A DNA stretch of 64,000 bases from Acetobacter syzygii (GTDB taxonomy: Bacteria; Pseudomonadota; Alphaproteobacteria; Acetobacterales; Acetobacteraceae): positions 1 to 64,000 of the forward strand of contig NZ_BAMZ01000021.1 of assembly GCF_000964225.1 (NCBI RefSeq), in the 5' to 3' direction. Under the pieces are notes generated by a model. It was not told where the DNA came from. It did not search any database and saw only the letters and a program-made list of their open reading frames with translations. Below, one piece after another: positions 7,449 to 17,706 of this stretch. Numbering within the stretch: the first letter of the stretch is position 1; every line of letters starts with the position of its first letter. The position numbers and the translations under genes were made by a program.

Positions 7449-8786
7449 ATGCGTAGGTTTATGGTCGACAAGGTTATGCTTAGCAACAAATCAACCGTCA
7501 ACAGCATATTCCGCAATGTCGGCTTTCTAACAGCCGGGCGCATTGGCAATGCGTTATGCAGCTTCATTTACATATCGCTCACCGTCAGAACTCTGGGGCT
7601 TGCTGACTTTGGTTTGTTAATCCTTATTCACTCACTGGCCTCCACAGCATCCATGGTCTCCCGGATGCAATCGTGGCAGACACTTATTCACTTTGGTAGC
7701 GAAGCATTTGCCCGTAAGGACTTGCCACTACTTAAACAGGTTATCGGTTTTTCCATCCGCCTGGACACGCTCTCCGCCGCAACCGCGTTAGTGCTGGGGA
7801 TAATTCTTGCCTTTGCTTATGGGCATATGGCCAACTGGTCACAACACACCATAACGCTCGCCTTTATTTATGCTTTTTGTAGCCCGTTTATGTATACGGG
7901 GTGGATGAATGGGATTTTAAGACTATCGGGAAAATTCCACCTTGTTCCCATTGTGGATTTTTCTGCCTCTATATTCCAGACATCTGCCGTTATAATTGGC
8001 TACGCACTCCACCTGACTTTAGGATACTTCCTGTTTGTATGGGCATTTGCGCGGATTATTGATTATTCGCTATATGTCTATTTTTCACTCTCTTCCATTA
8101 AAATCAATATTTTCAATATTTACGCGCACGCTTTCCAAAATCGAAAATGGCAGCTTGCCGGTATGTGGGCCTTTACCCGCAACATTACCCTGAATCAAAC
8201 TCTCGGCTCGATCTCCGGGCAGCTTGCAACCCTGATTATCGGGGGCAATCTTGGCCCTACGGATGCCGCTATTTTTCGGGTATCACGGCAGATTGCGGAC
8301 GCCATGGCAACACCAGCGCAACTCCTCTCTCCCGTTCTTTATCCAGAACTGATTAAAATGCGCGATCAGAATAACTGGAAAGGATTAAAAAAACTCACAT
8401 TCGTCATGTTCATGGCTCTTCTCCTCCTTTCTCTGGCACTTGTGGTTGCATCGTTTTTTTCGGGTGGCAAAATCTTTTCTTTCATGTTCCATACCTCAAT
8501 CGACAACGCATCCGTGTATATTTCAATGATGCTGATCGCCACGGCATGTAACCTGCTGCTGGTCCCCCTGGACCCGTTGCTAACCGTTATGAACCGTGTC
8601 CGGTTTTTAACAATCAACAGAACAGTCATAACATTCCTGTACTTTCCGGCCCTTTACGCCCTAACCTGCCAGATGGGGTTATATGGAGCCTGCCTGGCGA
8701 CACTTATGTGCAGCGCTGCTGTTCTGGCCTCCCGGTTTGTAGGCATATGGCTGTTCAGAACTGATTTAACGGCCAGTACCTCCTGA
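7449..8786 (+). CDS. Polysaccharide flippase, Wzx/MATE-like (MOP superfamily)
   Basis: A 445-residue very hydrophobic protein with about 12 predicted membrane spans from residue 20 on (NVGFLTAGRIGNALCSFIYI; then repeated 20-residue hydrophobic blocks). The N-terminal signature, a Gly- and Asn-containing first helix followed by RTLGLADFGLLILI, is the usual polysaccharide biosynthesis/Wzx pattern. Such proteins move undecaprenyl-linked oligosaccharides across the inner membrane. Position among glycosyltransferase genes supports this. Charged residues within several spans (for example GRIGN, RMQSWQ) are also usual for the family. Confidence 0.8.
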   Translation: MRRFMVDKVMLSNKSTVNSIFRNVGFLTAGRIGNALCSFIYISLTVRTLGLADFGLLILIHSLASTASMVSRMQSWQTLIHFGSEAFARKDLPLLKQVIGFSIRLDTLSAATALVLGIILAFAYGHMANWSQHTITLAFIYAFCSPFMYTGWMNGILRLSGKFHLVPIVDFSASIFQTSAVIIGYALHLTLGYFLFVWAFARIIDYSLYVYFSLSSIKINIFNIYAHAFQNRKWQLAGMWAFTRNITLNQTLGSISGQLATLIIGGNLGPTDAAIFRVSRQIADAMATPAQLLSPVLYPELIKMRDQNNWKGLKKLTFVMFMALLLLSLALVVASFFSGGKIFSFMFHTSIDNASVYISMMLIATACNLLLVPLDPLLTVMNRVRFLTINRTVITFLYFPALYALTCQMGLYGACLATLMCSAAVLASRFVGIWLFRTDLTASTS

Positions 8787-8825
8787 ACAATTCCAACATA
8801 CAACACCGCTTACCCTTCCCCCACC

Positions 8826-9737
8826 ATGACCGGAACACGCTCAATGGGACTGCGAAAAGACATCTGGCGCGTAGGCATTGTAAACAGCCCACTCTCCACC
8901 ATACTGGCGCAAGGCACGTTGGCCGGTCTGCCTGTGACATGGACGCCCCCGATGCGCCGCTACTGTTTTCGTGCAGATCCTTTTGGTCTGTGGCGGAATG
9001 GCAGGCTCCACGTTTTTGTAGAAGACTATGATTATCGTGTGCGCATTGGCAGCATCGACGTCCTTATTTACGATGCCAGCCTGACCCTGACCGCGCACCG
9101 CAAGGTGCTCCAGACCCCATGGCACCTCTCCTACCCCTATGTGTTTGAAGCAGAGGGAGAAACATGGATGCTGCCCGAAGCCTACCGTTCTGGCAGGCTT
9201 ACACTCTACCGCTGCAAACACTTCCCCGACCAGTGGGAGGAAGCAACGGTTATTGATCTTGGGGCTGACATAGCCATAGACGCCACACCGTTTTTCCATA
9301 ACGGATTATGGTGGCTGTTTTATGCCTGCGCGACCCGCCCCATAGGGGCACTCCACGTTGCTTATGCCAAAAGCCTGACTGGCCCATGGCACCACCACCC
9401 CGCCAACCCGGTCAGGCTGGATGTTGCCAGCACCCGCCCCGGCGGCACCCCCTGTGTGGTCAATGGCAAACTGGTCCTGCCTGTGCAGGACTGCACACAG
9501 ACATATGGTGGAGCGATCCGCCCGCTCACGTTTGATGAGCTCACACCCGAGCGGATTGTAACCCATGCAGGCAGCCCCATACGTCGGCCAGACAGCTATG
9601 CCCCTTATACAGAAGGAATGCACACGCTCTCCGCCGTGGGGGATGTAACGTTAATCGACGCAAAATATACCGACCTCTCTGCTTACGGAATTGGGTTACA
9701 GGCATACCGCGAAGTCAAAAAAATTCTGGCCCGCTAG
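8826..9737 (+). CDS. GINT1-like five-bladed beta-propeller protein
   Basis: A 303-residue protein with repeated propeller blades: CFRADPFGLWRNGRLHVFVE, YPYVFEAEGETWMLPEAYRS, AIDATPFFHNGLWWLFYACA, and RPGGTPCVVNGKLVLPVQDC. These acidic-Pro-Phe blade starts resemble GH43/GH32 propellers and the N-terminal domain of plant glucosamine inositolphosphorylceramide transferase 1, a domain also seen alone in bacterial polysaccharide loci. Whether it transfers, hydrolyses or only binds a sugar is unknown. It follows the flippase by 39 bases in the same direction and is probably the last gene of that transcript. Name by resemblance only. Confidence 0.6.
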   Translation: MTGTRSMGLRKDIWRVGIVNSPLSTILAQGTLAGLPVTWTPPMRRYCFRADPFGLWRNGRLHVFVEDYDYRVRIGSIDVLIYDASLTLTAHRKVLQTPWHLSYPYVFEAEGETWMLPEAYRSGRLTLYRCKHFPDQWEEATVIDLGADIAIDATPFFHNGLWWLFYACATRPIGALHVAYAKSLTGPWHHHPANPVRLDVASTRPGGTPCVVNGKLVLPVQDCTQTYGGAIRPLTFDELTPERIVTHAGSPIRRPDSYAPYTEGMHTLSAVGDVTLIDAKYTDLSAYGIGLQAYREVKKILAR

Positions 9738-9788
9738 GCATCAGTCCAGGTTGTGGCACCGCAATCGGGAGCATATGGAAGTTCTTTG

Positions 9789-9818
9789 TTGACGTGGCGG
9801 CGAGTCTGCCAGTAAAAG
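9789..9818 (+). promoter_or_regulatory. Candidate promoter of rplU-rpmA
   Basis: TTGACG (9789-9794), an 18-base spacer and TAAAAG (9813-9818), leaving a leader of about 120 bases before rplU. The -35 is strong and the -10 mediocre. Confidence 0.4.
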
Positions 9819-9944
9819 CCCCGCTAATCCACGCAGATGGAAGCATGTTGCGCAAAGCCGCGACCAAAGAATAAAAAGCGAGCTGATCTTTCGCCTGTGC
9901 CTGCGGTGCCGCGAGGGTCAAGAGATCGGAAAGAGAGACAGTTT

Positions 9945-10259
9945 ATGTTCGCAGTTATCCGCACGGGCGGCAAACAGTACCGGGTTGAGCCCAACATGGT
10001 GCTGAAGGTAGAAAAGCTGGAAGTCGAAGCCGGCTCCACCATCACCTTTGATGACGTTCTGGCCGTTGGTGGCGAGAGCGGCACCACCATTGGTGCTCCC
10101 ACTGTAGCTGGCGCAAAGGTGACGGCAACCGTCATCGCTCAGGACCGCCTCAAGAAGGTCATCATCTTCAAGAAGCGCCGTCGGCAGAACAGCCGCCGCA
10201 AAAACGGCCACCGTCAGCCGGTTACCGTTCTGCGCATTCAGGAAATTAACGCCGCCTGA
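9945..10259 (+). CDS. rplU: 50S ribosomal protein L21
   Basis: A 104-residue protein starting [20 protein letters not shown], with the L21 signature [16 protein letters not shown] towards the C-terminus, where basic residues contact 23S rRNA. Length is standard. The ATG at 9945 follows GGAAAGAGA at the right distance; an upstream in-frame start at 9837 would add a non-conserved tail and is rejected. It heads the usual rplU-rpmA pair. Confidence 0.97.
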   Translation: MFAVIRTGGKQYRVEPNMVLKVEKLEVEAGSTITFDDVLAVGGESGTTIGAPTVAGAKVTATVIAQDRLKKVIIFKKRRRQNSRRKNGHRQPVTVLRIQEINAA

Positions 10260-10310
10260 TTTCCTCCCGCAGGAAGATCAGATCGGTTACGACCACGGAG
10301 GACTTAGGTC

Positions 10311-10580
10311 ATGGCACAAAAAAAAGCTGGCGGTTCATCCCGTAACGGGCGCGATAGCGCCGGACGCCGCCTTGGTGTAAAAAAGTTTGGTGGCGAGCAG
10401 GTTCTTGCTGGCAACATTATCATTCGCCAGCGTGGCACAAAGGTAAAGGCTGGCGTAAACGTTGGCGTTGGCCGCGACCACACGCTGTTTGCTCTGGTTC
10501 CCGGCAATGTGCGTTTTGAACGCCGTGCAGAAGGCCGCGTCCACGTTTCTGTTGATGCGCTGCCCCTCGCAGCCGAATAA
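10311..10580 (+). CDS. rpmA: 50S ribosomal protein L27
   Basis: An 89-residue protein beginning [20 protein letters not shown], the flexible basic N-terminus that reaches the peptidyl-transferase centre. It continues [20 protein letters not shown], the L27 fold. No Firmicutes-type cleavable leader is present. It lies 51 bases after rplU with a GGAGGA site before the ATG, and two terminator hairpins follow immediately. Confidence 0.97.
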   Translation: MAQKKAGGSSRNGRDSAGRRLGVKKFGGEQVLAGNIIIRQRGTKVKAGVNVGVGRDHTLFALVPGNVRFERRAEGRVHVSVDALPLAAE

Positions 10581-10610
10581 GCGGGCTGGTTTTTCCAGCC
10601 TGCGTTTTTT
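10581..10610 (+). terminator. Rho-independent terminator after rpmA
   Basis: Stem GGCTGG/CCAGCC with flanking GC pairs and a T loop, followed by GTTTTTT, beginning right after the rpmA stop codon. Confidence 0.8.
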
Positions 10611-10617
10611 AACGTAG

Positions 10618-11706
<1,089 letters not shown>

Positions 11707-11763
11707 CCACTCCTTAACCCATGCCATAGCTGGAAGGGGGAGCGCCCCCTAACGGATTAGTCC

Positions 11764-12894
11764 ATGAGCACAGACCTTACCCGCCCCTCTCTCCTCCGTG
11801 CAAAAAGGCTGGTTATCAAAATCGGCAGCGCCTTGGTTGTGGACCCGCAAAAAGCAGCACCACGGCAGGAATGGCTGGCAAGTGTTGCCGCGGACATAGC
11901 CGTTTTGCGCCAGCAGGGTGTTGCGGTCAGTGTTGTCTCGTCCGGGGCTATTGCTCTGGCACGGCACACGCTGGGTCTAACGGCAGGCCCGCTACGACTG
12001 GCAGAAAAGCAGGCCGCGGCCGCGGTAGGCCAGATCAGCCTTGCGCAGGCATGGAGCCATGCTCTGTCCGCCCATGGGCTAACCGCAGCCCAACTGTTGC
12101 TGACCCCGGAAGATACCGAAGATCGCAAACGGTACCTGAATGCCCGTGCAACCCTGAACACCCTGCTGGAACTCGGGTGTGTGCCGGTTATTAACGAGAA
12201 TGATACAATCGCCACAGCCGAAATCCGCTTTGGCGATAATGACCGGCTGGCGGCCCGTGTGGCGCAAATGACCGATGCGGATCAGCTTGTTCTGCTCTCC
12301 GATATTGATGGGCTGTACACAGCCGACCCGCGCACCAACCCCAACGCAACGCATCTGCCAGTTATTGAGAGCCTGACGCCCGAGATCGAAGCCATGGGGG
12401 GCGAACCCCCGCCGGGTTATTCCTCTGGTGGAATGCGCACCAAACTGCTGGCAGCAAACATTGCCACGCGCTCTGGCTGTGCCATGGCCATTGCCATTGG
12501 CAAAACCATGCACCCGCTCCGCGCCCTTATGGATGGTGCGCGCTGTTCGTGGTTTTTGCCCCAGCCCAACAGCCATACAGGCCGCAAGCAATGGATTGCA
12601 GGCAGCCTCAACCCTTCGGGCGAGATCAAGGTGGATGCTGGTGCAGCCGAAGCCCTGCGCAAAGGTGGCTCACTGCTCCCCGCCGGGGTGCTGGCCGTAC
12701 AGGGCAACTTTACGCAAGGGGATCTGGTGGAAGTGGTGGACGCCAGCGGGCGTATTCTTGCCCACGGGCTGGCTGCCTATGATGCGGATGAGGCACGCCG
12801 CATAGCCGGACACCACTCAAGTGAGACAGCCAGTATTCTGGGCCGGCAGGGCCGGGACGAGATCATCCACCGAGATGATCTCGTTATGATCTGA
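11764..12894 (+). CDS. proB: Glutamate 5-kinase
   Basis: A 376-residue protein: an amino-acid kinase domain to about residue 260 ([67 protein letters not shown]), then a PUA domain ([37 protein letters not shown]). It phosphorylates glutamate in the first step of proline synthesis and is normally inhibited by proline. It follows obgE by 57 bases. No proA is seen next to it in this window. Confidence 0.96.
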   Translation: MSTDLTRPSLLRAKRLVIKIGSALVVDPQKAAPRQEWLASVAADIAVLRQQGVAVSVVSSGAIALARHTLGLTAGPLRLAEKQAAAAVGQISLAQAWSHALSAHGLTAAQLLLTPEDTEDRKRYLNARATLNTLLELGCVPVINENDTIATAEIRFGDNDRLAARVAQMTDADQLVLLSDIDGLYTADPRTNPNATHLPVIESLTPEIEAMGGEPPPGYSSGGMRTKLLAANIATRSGCAMAIAIGKTMHPLRALMDGARCSWFLPQPNSHTGRKQWIAGSLNPSGEIKVDAGAAEALRKGGSLLPAGVLAVQGNFTQGDLVEVVDASGRILAHGLAAYDADEARRIAGHHSSETASILGRQGRDEIIHRDDLVMI

Positions 12895-12931
12895 ACTGAC
12901 CATTCTGCCTTACTGAAACCTGATCTGCCTA

Positions 12932-12970
12932 CCCGCCAGGGCACCGTAACTGCTTACGGTTTCTGGCGGG
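12932..12970. terminator. Long hairpin between convergent genes
   Basis: Outer arms CCCGCCAG and CTGGCGGG with inner arms ACCGTAA and TTACGGT form an almost continuous stem between the ends of proB and the minus-strand gene. It lacks a T run, so it may act as a processing or Rho-associated 3' end for both transcripts. Confidence 0.5.
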
Positions 12971-13616
12971 ATGGAAAATGCAGCACCGGTTCTGACCGCC
13001 CGGTATGGTCGTCATAGCGTGTATCCATTGTGGACGTGCGCTGCGGCCCCATATCGTGCGAAAAATCGGGTCTGTAAGCTTCCTGATTCGCATCAGGAGC
13101 TTTGGAGCGGCGTAGAATTTCTGCCCCGCTGGCAGGTCGTCCGGCCTCTTCCTCATGCCACGGCATACGGCGGACTGGAGCGGACCTGTATGGTTCCGGG
13201 TCCAAATGGGGTGTTGGTGGCGCATCCTGCCGTGGCTCGTAGGCATCCGACACCCTGGGGGCGCGCAGCTCGGCAAAAACGGGTGTACTGCGTGGCTGCT
13301 GAGGTTTTTCCACCACGGGCGGGCGTACCTCTTCCACCACGGGCCGGTCCTCGCCCCCCGCACGGCGGGCAAAGGGGAGCGATCCTTCGGGGTCCATACT
13401 GGTCCACCCGTTGGAGGCTCCGTTCCCCTGCATGGCGCGTGCGCGCAGTTCCGCCTGCAATTCCTCCAGCTGGAGGGAGAGTTCGGCCAACCTGCTTTTG
13501 ACGCCAAAAACGGCAAAAGGCATCATCATAAACGCAAGCCCGAACACAATGCCCACGCCCAGAACCAGCAACTGGCCCCAGAGCGGCACCCATTCGGGAA
13601 AAGACAATGTCATCAT
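12954..13616 (-). CDS. Membrane-anchored protein with coiled coil and proline-rich tail
   Basis: A 220-residue protein of unknown function. Residues 11-34 form one membrane span (LWGQLLVLGVGIVFGLAFMM). Residues 38-62 (VKSRLAELSLQLEELQAELR) form a short coiled coil. The remainder is Pro/Arg/Glu-rich and probably disordered. With the N-terminus outside, the charged tail would face the cytoplasm. It starts 43 bases after gapR in the same direction, so the two are likely co-transcribed. Two long overlapping frames on the same stretch are rejected, because only this one gives a sensible span plus coiled coil. The N-terminal part resembles small envelope-stress (PspB-like) helices in layout only. 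Confidence 0.7.
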   Translation of the reverse strand: MMTLSFPEWVPLWGQLLVLGVGIVFGLAFMMMPFAVFGVKSRLAELSLQLEELQAELRARAMQGNGASNGWTSMDPEGSLPFARRAGGEDRPVVEEVRPPVVEKPQQPRSTPVFAELRAPRVSDAYEPRQDAPPTPHLDPEPYRSAPVRRMPWHEEEAGRPASGAEILRRSKAPDANQEAYRPDFSHDMGPQRTSTMDTRYDDHTGRSEPVLHFPSRQKP

Positions 13617-13658
13617 GAAAAGCCGTCCCGACCCTGTGTTGCGCTTGCGCGGCGCATA

Positions 13659-13919
13659 TTACATGCCCAAAGCGCGGCGGTAGATGTCCAGCAGGGTTTC
13701 CTGCTCTTCCACTTCCGACGGCTCCTGTTTACGCAGGCGAATAATCTGGCGGATAACCTTAACATCAAACCCGGCGGATTTGGCCTCGGTAAAAATGTCC
13801 TTAATATCGCCAGCCAGAGCCTTACGCTCTTCTTCAAGCCGTTCGACCCGCTCAATAATGCTTCTCAGACGGTCTGCGGCAATGCCGCCTACTGCTGCGT
13901 CTTCATGTTCGCCATCCAT
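13659..13919 (-). CDS. gapR: GapR-family nucleoid-associated protein (DUF2312)
   Basis: An 86-residue protein with the DUF2312 pattern: GGIAADRLRSIIERVERLEE, then FTEAKSAGFDVKVIRQIIRL, then the C-terminal LLDIYRRALGM. In Caulobacter, GapR forms a dimeric clamp on overtwisted AT-rich DNA ahead of polymerases and supports topoisomerase action. The N-terminal coiled coil and the basic RLRKQ segment are intact, so function is probably conserved. It is divergent from zwf and followed by the membrane protein at 12954-13616. Confidence 0.92.
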   Translation of the reverse strand: MDGEHEDAAVGGIAADRLRSIIERVERLEEERKALAGDIKDIFTEAKSAGFDVKVIRQIIRLRKQEPSEVEEQETLLDIYRRALGM

Positions 13920-14181
13920 GTTCGGCTCCCTTTGTTGCGCATCGTTGTCTCAGGCTCATGAATACGGACATGACAAAACCCGTATTCCGCCGCTTACCAA
14001 AGGCGCGGGCTTATCGTGCCGCGTGCATGTGGTCAATGATCACACACCATTCTAACCCTTGCAAACACGTCCTGAGCCTTCCATAAGCTCAACAACCTTT
14101 TTGCGTTGTGGCATGTTAATGCACGTCAACGCCCATATTGACGGCGGCCCTGCCTACCACCCCTGCGGGAATGTTTTTTTC

Positions 14182-15654
14182 ATGGCTCTGGTCAATCACA
14201 CGGGACCTTTTGACTTTGTCATTTTTGGTGCAACGGGCGATCTGTCGCGCCGCAAGCTGCTCCCTGCCTTTCTGCGCCGCTTTCATGCGCAGGAATTCAG
14301 TGACGATGCCCAGATTATCTGCGTTGCCAGAACCGAGCTCAACACGGAGCAGTTCCGTGAGCAGACCGAAGCGGCTTTGCGCGAATTTGCCCCCGAAACA
14401 GCGCAGGACGAGCAGACCCTACAGCACTTTCTGGGACTGCTGACGTATATTACCCTCGACGCACTCCAGCCCGGTGGGGAGTGGCGGGCCCTCAAAAGCC
14501 TGCTTACGGCAGAAGACCGCCCCCGTGTTTTTTATCTGGCAACCGCCCCCTCGCTTTATTCCCCATTATGCGAAGCCCTTGCCCGCCACCATCTGATCAA
14601 CCAGCACTCCCGTGTGGTACTGGAAAAACCGATTGGCATTAATCTGGAAACCGCACGGGCCATCAATCAGGGTGTGGGGCAGTTTTTCCCCGAAGAGTCG
14701 ATTTACCGGATTGACCATTACCTTGGTAAAGAGGGGGTCCAGAACATTCTGGCCCTGCGCTTTGCCAACCCCGTACTGGAAAAACTGTGGTCATCCGAGG
14801 CCATAGCCCATGTGCAGATTACAGCAGCCGAAACTGTGGGCGTTGGCAGCCGCGGCTCTTATTACGATGAATCGGGCGCCCTGCGTGACATGGTGCAAAA
14901 CCACCTGCTGCAGGTTTTGTGCATGGTTGCCATGGATGCTCCCGCCTCCCTCCGCTCTGATGACCTGCGGAACGAAAAGCTGAAAGTCCTGAACGCCCTG
15001 CGCCCCATGACACCCGATATGGTGCGCCGCAATGTTATTCGCGGGCAGTATGTGGCAGGCGAGATCAAACGTCAGGACGTACCCGGCTATAACGAGGACC
15101 TTGGCAAAAACCGCGCCAGCAATACGGAAACTTTTGTAGCCATCCGCACCAAAATCCGCACGGCACGCTGGGGTCACACCCCCTTTTACCTGCGTACTGG
15201 CAAGCGACTGGCCACCAAAACTACCGAAATTGTCATTCAGTTCCGCCCGCAGGTCTGGCCGATTTTTACCAATATGCCCTCACCGGGGCGGCTGGTCATT
15301 CGCATTGCCCCGCGGGAGGAACTCTCGTTTGTCATGGCCGTGCGCGACCCCGGAGCCGGTGGCTTTCGGGTTCGCAATGCCAAACTGGGCATGTCTTACG
15401 AAAACGCGTTTTCCGTCACCTATCAGGATTCGTACGAACGGCTGCTGCTCGATGCCGTGCGCGGCGACCCGGCCCTGTTTATCCGCCGCGATGAGATTGA
15501 AGCATCCTGGCAATGGATCGAACCTATTCTGAATTCCTGGCGCCATGCCATGACCCCGCTTGAGCCATACCCGGCGGGTAGCTGGGGCCCGGCCTCCACC
15601 AGAGCCCTGCTCGCCCGCGATGGCGCCTTATGGCACGAAGACATGCTGACATGA
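14182..15654 (+). CDS. zwf: Glucose-6-phosphate 1-dehydrogenase
   Basis: A 490-residue enzyme that oxidises glucose 6-phosphate to 6-phosphogluconolactone and yields NADPH, the entry to the pentose phosphate route that acetic acid bacteria rely on. Evidence is the dinucleotide loop FVIFGATGDLSRRKL near residue 12, VVLEKPIGINL, and the active-site block RIDHYLGKEGVQNILALRFA near 177 with its His and Lys. The ATG at 14182 (MALVNHTGPFDF) gives the standard length; an upstream extension to 14059 has no conservation expected. The stop overlaps the ATG of the next gene. Confidence 0.96.
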   Translation: MALVNHTGPFDFVIFGATGDLSRRKLLPAFLRRFHAQEFSDDAQIICVARTELNTEQFREQTEAALREFAPETAQDEQTLQHFLGLLTYITLDALQPGGEWRALKSLLTAEDRPRVFYLATAPSLYSPLCEALARHHLINQHSRVVLEKPIGINLETARAINQGVGQFFPEESIYRIDHYLGKEGVQNILALRFANPVLEKLWSSEAIAHVQITAAETVGVGSRGSYYDESGALRDMVQNHLLQVLCMVAMDAPASLRSDDLRNEKLKVLNALRPMTPDMVRRNVIRGQYVAGEIKRQDVPGYNEDLGKNRASNTETFVAIRTKIRTARWGHTPFYLRTGKRLATKTTEIVIQFRPQVWPIFTNMPSPGRLVIRIAPREELSFVMAVRDPGAGGFRVRNAKLGMSYENAFSVTYQDSYERLLLDAVRGDPALFIRRDEIEASWQWIEPILNSWRHAMTPLEPYPAGSWGPASTRALLARDGALWHEDMLT

Positions 15655-16115
15655 CCAATACAAAAAAATCCCCCACTCCCTCCCCCAGCACCCCAAAGCG
15701 CGGACCTTTTGCCAAGCGGACACTGCGCCAGCATATTCTGCGCAGGCTTGCCATGGTGCTCCCCCTGACAGTGCTGATGATTGTGCTGGCAAAAAGCGGC
15801 ATTCTTGAACGCATGGTGGACCGCTACACATTCTCGGCTCAAAGCTGGTACGATGATACGGCTCTGGTCCAGCACCTGCGGCTCAAGGTCACGCAGAACG
15901 GCATGACACATGATAAACCCGAATGCCTGCTGTTTGTGGTGAACGGCAACGACCAGCCCACGGCATCACGCATTGATGTGATGGAAAAAAGCACAGGCAA
16001 CTGCCCTGCTCCCAAAGGGGAACTGAACAAACTGTTCACGCTCAAGGTCGATCGCATGAACCGGATTATCCTCTCCGATCAGGGCTCCCCCGACCAGTTC
16101 CACCCCATTCCCTAA
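15651..16115 (+). CDS. Small single-span membrane protein coupled to zwf
   Basis: A 154-residue protein of unknown function. The first 30 residues are basic and Pro/Ser-rich, residues 33-52 (RLAMVLPLTVLMIVLAKSGI) are a membrane span, and the rest is probably periplasmic with two cysteines (PECLLF, GNCPAP) that could pair. Its ATG overlaps the zwf stop (ATGA), so translation is coupled. I chose this over an earlier start at 15630, which would lie within zwf. Where many bacteria carry pgl after zwf, this genome has this protein instead. I recognise no domain. Confidence 0.75.
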   Translation: MTNTKKSPTPSPSTPKRGPFAKRTLRQHILRRLAMVLPLTVLMIVLAKSGILERMVDRYTFSAQSWYDDTALVQHLRLKVTQNGMTHDKPECLLFVVNGNDQPTASRIDVMEKSTGNCPAPKGELNKLFTLKVDRMNRIILSDQGSPDQFHPIP

Positions 16116-16145
16116 TCCGCTGGCCTTTAATACGCCGCTCAGAAT

Positions 16146-17201
16146 TTACACTCTGCCCGCAAATGCTTTGCGGAGTGCGCGCCCGCCAAGCCGCAAAGCG
16201 GCCTTGCCATGCGGCATAAGCGCGTAAAAATTGAGAAAGGCGTGGAGAGTGCCCCGGTAGCAACGGTACAGCACAGGCACCCCTGCCCGCTTAAGGGCCT
16301 GCGCATAGGCATGTCCCTCATCACGCATGGGGTCACACTCAGCCGTTACAATAACCGCCTGTGCCAAACCGTGCAGGTCTGTTGCCAGACCCGGCACAAA
16401 GCGCGGGTGCGTCCAGTCCTCATCCCGTCGGATATATTGGGCCGCATACCATTCCATTGACCTGCGGGATAAAAAATACCCTTCCGCATATGTCTGCTGC
16501 GAAGGCAAGGCGTTGCGGCCATAGAGCGAGGGATAATACAGCAGTTGCAAAACCGGGTTGGGGCATTGCCCCGCCCTGCCAGCCTGCGCCAGCACAGCCG
16601 CCAGATTACCCCCTGCACTATCCCCTGCAACAGCCACCTGCCCCCCCCAGTACCGGGCGGATGCCCGCGCCAGCCAGCGCAGAACAGCATGGCCATCCTC
16701 CACCGCAGCAGGAAAAGGATGTTCGGGCGCCAGACGGTAATCCGGCAAGAGCACAGCAGCGCCAGAAGCCCGGGCCAGACGGCAGCATATCCCATGGTGG
16801 GAGTTCAACCCACAATGCACAAACCCGCCTCCATGCAGGTAAAGAACAGCCCCCCGCACACGCCCGCGAGGAATATAAAGCCGTGCATCCAGTGGTCCCG
16901 CAGCCCCCGGCACCCGCAGCCGAACAACCCGGCGCAACGGCAAGGCGGACAGGATTTGCGGAAAAGAAGGGGTATCCATTGCCTTACGCAAAACACGCAA
17001 AAAATGCTGTTGCTGCGCCAGCATTCCCTGCTCCAGCGGCTGGGACTGCTGATTTGTTTTGGCATTAACTGTAGCTGCGTTCCGGGCTGCCTGCTTTTTT
17101 TTGCGCTGTTCCTGCCTGCGAATACCCCAAAGCAGCAGGCGGGATGGCAGATTGGGCACAAGCGGCCGGGATGCAGAAGATGGAACCGAAAAATCCGACA
17201 T
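16146..17201 (-). CDS. Alpha/beta hydrolase, hormone-sensitive-lipase family
   Basis: A 351-residue esterase or lipase. The oxyanion-hole motif HGGGFVHCGLNSHHG, the nucleophile elbow GDSAGGNLAAVLA, the acid block TAECDPMRDEG and the catalytic His in TLHAFLNFYALMPHG are all present, in HSL order, and DYRLAPEHPFPAA is diagnostic. There is no signal peptide; the basic N-terminal 60 residues are extra. The frame stays open to 17360, but that would run into the RNase P RNA, so I set the start at ATG 17201. Natural substrate unknown. It converges with the gene ending at 16115. Confidence 0.88.
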   Translation of the reverse strand: MSDFSVPSSASRPLVPNLPSRLLLWGIRRQEQRKKKQAARNAATVNAKTNQQSQPLEQGMLAQQQHFLRVLRKAMDTPSFPQILSALPLRRVVRLRVPGAAGPLDARLYIPRGRVRGAVLYLHGGGFVHCGLNSHHGICCRLARASGAAVLLPDYRLAPEHPFPAAVEDGHAVLRWLARASARYWGGQVAVAGDSAGGNLAAVLAQAGRAGQCPNPVLQLLYYPSLYGRNALPSQQTYAEGYFLSRRSMEWYAAQYIRRDEDWTHPRFVPGLATDLHGLAQAVIVTAECDPMRDEGHAYAQALKRAGVPVLYRCYRGTLHAFLNFYALMPHGKAALRLGGRALRKAFAGRV

Positions 17202-17260
17202 GTCTGTATGATGTGCACTCTTGCCTTTGCTGCCAAGAGTGCTTTTCCGCCACAAAGCCC

Positions 17261-17289
17261 TTGACCTGCGCCAACGGGCAACGCAGGGT
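17261..17289 (+). promoter_or_regulatory. Promoter of rnpB
   Basis: TTGACC (17261-17266), a 17-base spacer and CAGGGT (17284-17289). The predicted start lies 7 bases downstream, exactly where the P1 helix of the RNA begins. The -10 is poor but the spacing is exact. Confidence 0.5.
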
Positions 17290-17295
17290 GCGCGG

Positions 17296-17706
<411 letters not shown>

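Noticed and set aside
13155-13961. 268-codon open frame on the plus strand
   Set aside because: It runs across gapR and the membrane protein gene on the opposite strand; gapR is certain by homology.
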